A DNA stretch of 8,515 nucleotides, from positions 1 through 8,515 of the forward strand of contig JAISQC010000275.1 of assembly GCA_031274465.1 (NCBI GenBank), in the 5' to 3' direction. The translations under genes were made by a program, and so were the position numbers. The number at the start of each line of letters is the position of its first letter. Position 1 is the first letter of the stretch. This stretch comes from Synergistaceae bacterium. GTDB taxonomy: Bacteria; Synergistota; Synergistia; Synergistales; Synergistaceae. Positions 6,097 through 8,515 of the stretch are shown piece by piece. Below the pieces are notes generated by a model that worked only from the letters and a program-made list of their open reading frames with translations, did no database searches and had not been told where the DNA came from.

Positions 6097-8165
6097 GGGG
6101 CACACTTCAAAAGGAGCTCAGAACGTACTTTTCAACGATCTCAGGGTACGCCTTCGCGGCGGTTTTTACAGCGATATCCGGCGCGATGTTCGTCATGACG
6201 AACCTCATGCCGGCAAACGGGGATATAAAATCATTCTTTTCTTCGTTCTTCCCCTCGATAATGTTCCTGATACCGATCCTCACCATGAGGCTCTACGCCG
6301 AGGAGCGCAAGATGAAAACCGACGAGCTCATACTGACCTCCCCGGTTCGCACATCCGATATCGTGGCGGGAAAATTCCTAGCCGCGTTCGCGGTGTTTGC
6401 TGGGTGCCTGGCTCTTGCCGCCGTTTTCCCCCTGATTTTGGCTCGTCGCGGAGCGAGCGAGCCGCTTGCGGCGATAGGGGGGTACGCGGGGATGGCGATG
6501 CTGGGCGCGTCGCTGATAGCCATCGGGCTTTTTATATCTGTGAGATCCGAGAACCAGATAGCAGCGGCTACCCTGACCTACGCGGTCTTTTTGGCGCTCC
6601 ACATAGCGGGCGGAGCTAAGTCGGCCGTTGGGAGCGAGGCAATCGCAGCCGCGCTCTCCGCCCTGTCGCCGACGGGACGCTTTATCAGATTCGCGAATGG
6701 GATCTTCGACCCCGCCGACGCAATTTTTTTCCTGAGCGTGACGGCTATCTTTTTGTACATGAGCGCGCGCGACGCGGGGTTCACACGCATGGGTCCCGCG
6801 CAGCGCCGCCGTAGCCGCGTAATCTTGGCTCTGTCGCTCTGCCTGTTCTTCCTGACGAACGCGTGCGCGTCGCTCTCATCGAAAAAATTCGACCTGGCTT
6901 TGGACATGACGGGGGACAAGCTGTACTCAGTCTCCCGAGCCGCGCTCGAATCTGCCGGACGCATTTCCGCCCCCGTCACGCTGACCGTATTCTCAGGCGA
7001 ATCGGACTTCCCGGACGCGATGGCGGAGATGCTCCGGCGCTTTGCGGGAGCATTTCGCAATGTCATCGTGAAGTATGCCGATCCCTATGAAAACCCCCTG
7101 CTCGTGGATCACTACCGACAGATGGGGCACTCTCCGGGAGTGTCGGATATTCTGGTCGAGGGAGATTCGGGCGCGAGGCTGGTCAAGTACGACGACCTGT
7201 TCGTCCGAAGGGGCGGCGAAGCGTACGGGATACAGCTCGAACAGCGGGTCGTCAGCGCAATGAGGGCTGTTTCGTCGGGGGAGGGAGGGACGCAAAAATC
7301 CGCGGCCTTTACGATGGGGCACAACGAGCGCCCGTCCGCCGCCCTGCGGAACCTGTTCTCGTCGAACGGATACGAGACTTGGGACGCATACGTCGGCCAG
7401 GGGATCGATCCGGGCGTCGGCGTAGTCGTTGTCGCGGGTCCGGCTCGCGATTTCGCGCCCGACGAGGCGGACGCCCTCGCGTCGTACCTGTCGGAGGGGG
7501 GCAAAGTTATGGCCTTCATCGGCCCGGGGGAGGCGCGGTTTGACAACCTGGGCGCGCTGCTGGCCGGGCGGGGCATTGCTCTCATGGACGATATGGTCGT
7601 CGAGGAGCGGGCTTACGCCGCCGGCAGCCCGATAAACATCATCCCCAGGTATGCCCCCCACTCCATCAACCTGTACTTCGCCGACAACCCGTACTACGTC
7701 GTGATGCCGGCGTCGCGCGGTTTTGAAATCAGAGGTGGGAGCGCCGGGGCCGGCGGCGCGGAGGCTGTGCTGGTATCTACCTCCGGCTCGTTCGCCGCCC
7801 CATCCGCCGGAGCGTCCGAGCCGCAGGGGGCCTCTCGCGGCCCGTTCGCCGTGGCCGCTATCGCAGAACGCGCCGCGCCGTCGGGCCGGAACCAGGCACT
7901 GTTCGCGGCTGGGTCGATAGGGATGTACGCCGACGGCATAATGGAAACTCAGGCGTACGCGAACAGGGATTTTCTGGCCTCGGTCCTCAATTACCTGACA
8001 GACGGCGATACGGCTGTATCGATTCCGCCTAAGACGATAGCGCCGCCCGCGATAGCCGTGACATGGGGGGCGATTGCCGCGACAGGCTCGATCTTCGTGA
8101 TGCTCCTGCCGGCTGCGATGCTCGCGGGAGGCGCGTTCATCTGCGCCTCAAGACGCCGCCGATGA
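6093..8165 (+). CDS. ABC-2 permease fused to GldG-like extracytoplasmic domain (GldF-GldG fusion)
   Basis: This 690-residue membrane protein joins two units that are separate genes in gliding Bacteroidota. Residues 1-230 are an ABC-2/GldF-type permease with about six membrane segments (near 15-37, 50-66, 92-117, 125-149, 155-172, 208-226) and the typical YAEERKMKTDELILTSP stretch at 68-84. A further segment at 242-260 leads into a GldG/ABC_transp_aux-like domain. DMTGDKLYSVS (271-281) is its hallmark opening, and a Rossmann-like half follows with VVVVAGP (444-450) and YLSEGGKVMAFIGPG (465-479). An Ala/Gly/Ser-rich loop covers about 548-583. A final membrane segment (about 656-684) ends in an Arg-rich cytoplasmic tail. 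GGAG at 6081-6084 gives a good ribosome site for the ATG at 6093. Its stop overlaps the next gene by 4 nt. By family it should form a transporter with the upstream ATPase; what it moves is unknown. Confidence 0.9.
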   Translation: MRGTLQKELRTYFSTISGYAFAAVFTAISGAMFVMTNLMPANGDIKSFFSSFFPSIMFLIPILTMRLYAEERKMKTDELILTSPVRTSDIVAGKFLAAFAVFAGCLALAAVFPLILARRGASEPLAAIGGYAGMAMLGASLIAIGLFISVRSENQIAAATLTYAVFLALHIAGGAKSAVGSEAIAAALSALSPTGRFIRFANGIFDPADAIFFLSVTAIFLYMSARDAGFTRMGPAQRRRSRVILALSLCLFFLTNACASLSSKKFDLALDMTGDKLYSVSRAALESAGRISAPVTLTVFSGESDFPDAMAEMLRRFAGAFRNVIVKYADPYENPLLVDHYRQMGHSPGVSDILVEGDSGARLVKYDDLFVRRGGEAYGIQLEQRVVSAMRAVSSGEGGTQKSAAFTMGHNERPSAALRNLFSSNGYETWDAYVGQGIDPGVGVVVVAGPARDFAPDEADALASYLSEGGKVMAFIGPGEARFDNLGALLAGRGIALMDDMVVEERAYAAGSPINIIPRYAPHSINLYFADNPYYVVMPASRGFEIRGGSAGAGGAEAVLVSTSGSFAAPSAGASEPQGASRGPFAVAAIAERAAPSGRNQALFAAGSIGMYADGIMETQAYANRDFLASVLNYLTDGDTAVSIPPKTIAPPAIAVTWGAIAATGSIFVMLLPAAMLAGGAFICASRRRR

Positions 8166-8515
8166 GTTGCGTGACGAGGGGCCAACCCGCTTCCGGACGG
8201 GCGGCGATCATCGTCCTGTCGGCTGTCTGCGCCGTCATGCTCGTCGCGATGGTTCTGCTGATCAGCTACGATCCCCGCGAGGGCGCGGATGGCCTTGCCT
8301 CGCCGCCCGAAGTTTTCGAGATAACGTCGCTCTCCGCCTCGGAGGTCGGAGCGGTAGCCGTCAGCAACTCCGCCGCATCCTACGGACTGCTGAACGACCC
8401 GTCCGGCATAAGAGTGGTATCGGGCGCGTCCGGCGACTACAGCGCCTCCGAGCTGCGGGCGTTCGTGTACGCGGCCTGCCATCTCTCTGGCACGAGGGAG
8501 ATCAAGGACTTGTCG
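8162..8515 (+). CDS. DUF4340-type membrane-anchored protein, 3'-truncated
   Basis: The frame from the ATG at 8162 stays open to the window end (118 codons). A single hydrophobic segment at residues about 14-35 follows a short basic N-terminus, so this is a signal anchor with the rest outside the cytoplasm. The visible part of the domain begins VFEITSLSASEVGAVAVSN (51-69) and continues YGLLNDPSGIRVVSG (74-88) and ELRAFVYAACHL (97-108). This resembles the start of DUF4340 repeats (strand, short turn, then a helix). DUF4340 proteins commonly follow GldA/GldF/GldG genes. The ATG overlaps the preceding stop (ATGA, 8162-8165) and has no clear Shine-Dalgarno, so it probably depends on translational coupling. 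The role is likely an accessory subunit of the ABC complex. The domain name rests on context and short motifs, so I am moderately sure. Confidence 0.75.
   Translation, partial: MSCVTRGQPASGRAAIIVLSAVCAVMLVAMVLLISYDPREGADGLASPPEVFEITSLSASEVGAVAVSNSAASYGLLNDPSGIRVVSGASGDYSASELRAFVYAACHLSGTREIKDLS

Noticed and set aside
1..8515. CRISPR arrays, tRNA/rRNA genes, insertion sequences, integrases or defence genes
   Set aside because: I found no direct-repeat arrays, cloverleaf-like segments, transposase motifs or terminal inverted repeats. The coding genes account for nearly all of the window.

Overview
The window looks like a chromosomal segment of a GC-rich anaerobic bacterium (about 60% G+C by eye). 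All genes lie on the + strand and are tightly packed. The taxon cannot be fixed from the sequence alone. TRAP transport, an isomerase-type hexuronate pathway, heavy use of the Ile codon ATA despite high G+C, and a GldA/GldFG/DUF4340-type operon would all fit Synergistota. Clostridia or Spirochaetota are alternatives, and this is a low-confidence inference.

Region 1 (1-5068) is a carbohydrate-acid uptake and catabolism cluster. It holds the large permease of a TRAP transporter (5' end cut by the window), a Gfo/Idh/MocA-family NAD(P)-dependent dehydrogenase, mannonate dehydratase (uxuA) and glucuronate/galacturonate isomerase (uxaC). UxaC converts D-glucuronate to D-fructuronate. UxuA converts D-mannonate to 2-keto-3-deoxygluconate. 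The step between them, fructuronate to mannonate, is normally done by UxuB, which is not in the window. The neighbouring Gfo/Idh enzyme is therefore a candidate for a related redox step, or uxuB lies elsewhere. The 83-bp gap before uxuA is the most structured non-coding stretch. It holds a GC-rich inverted repeat, a possible 21-codon small ORF with its own Shine-Dalgarno, and a very strong uxuA Shine-Dalgarno that overlaps the stop codon of that small ORF.

Region 2 (5134-8515, running off the end) is a compact three-gene ABC export-like operon. It encodes a GldA-type ATPase, a protein fusing an ABC-2 permease (GldF-like) to a GldG-like extracytoplasmic domain, and a membrane-anchored DUF4340-type protein cut by the window end. 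Both gene junctions are 4-nt ATGA overlaps, which suggests translational coupling and one complex. The transported substrate is unknown. There is no visible functional link between the two regions, although no convincing terminator separates them.

There are no RNA genes, CRISPR arrays, insertion sequences or phage genes that I can support. No gene-free stretch exceeds about 85 bp.
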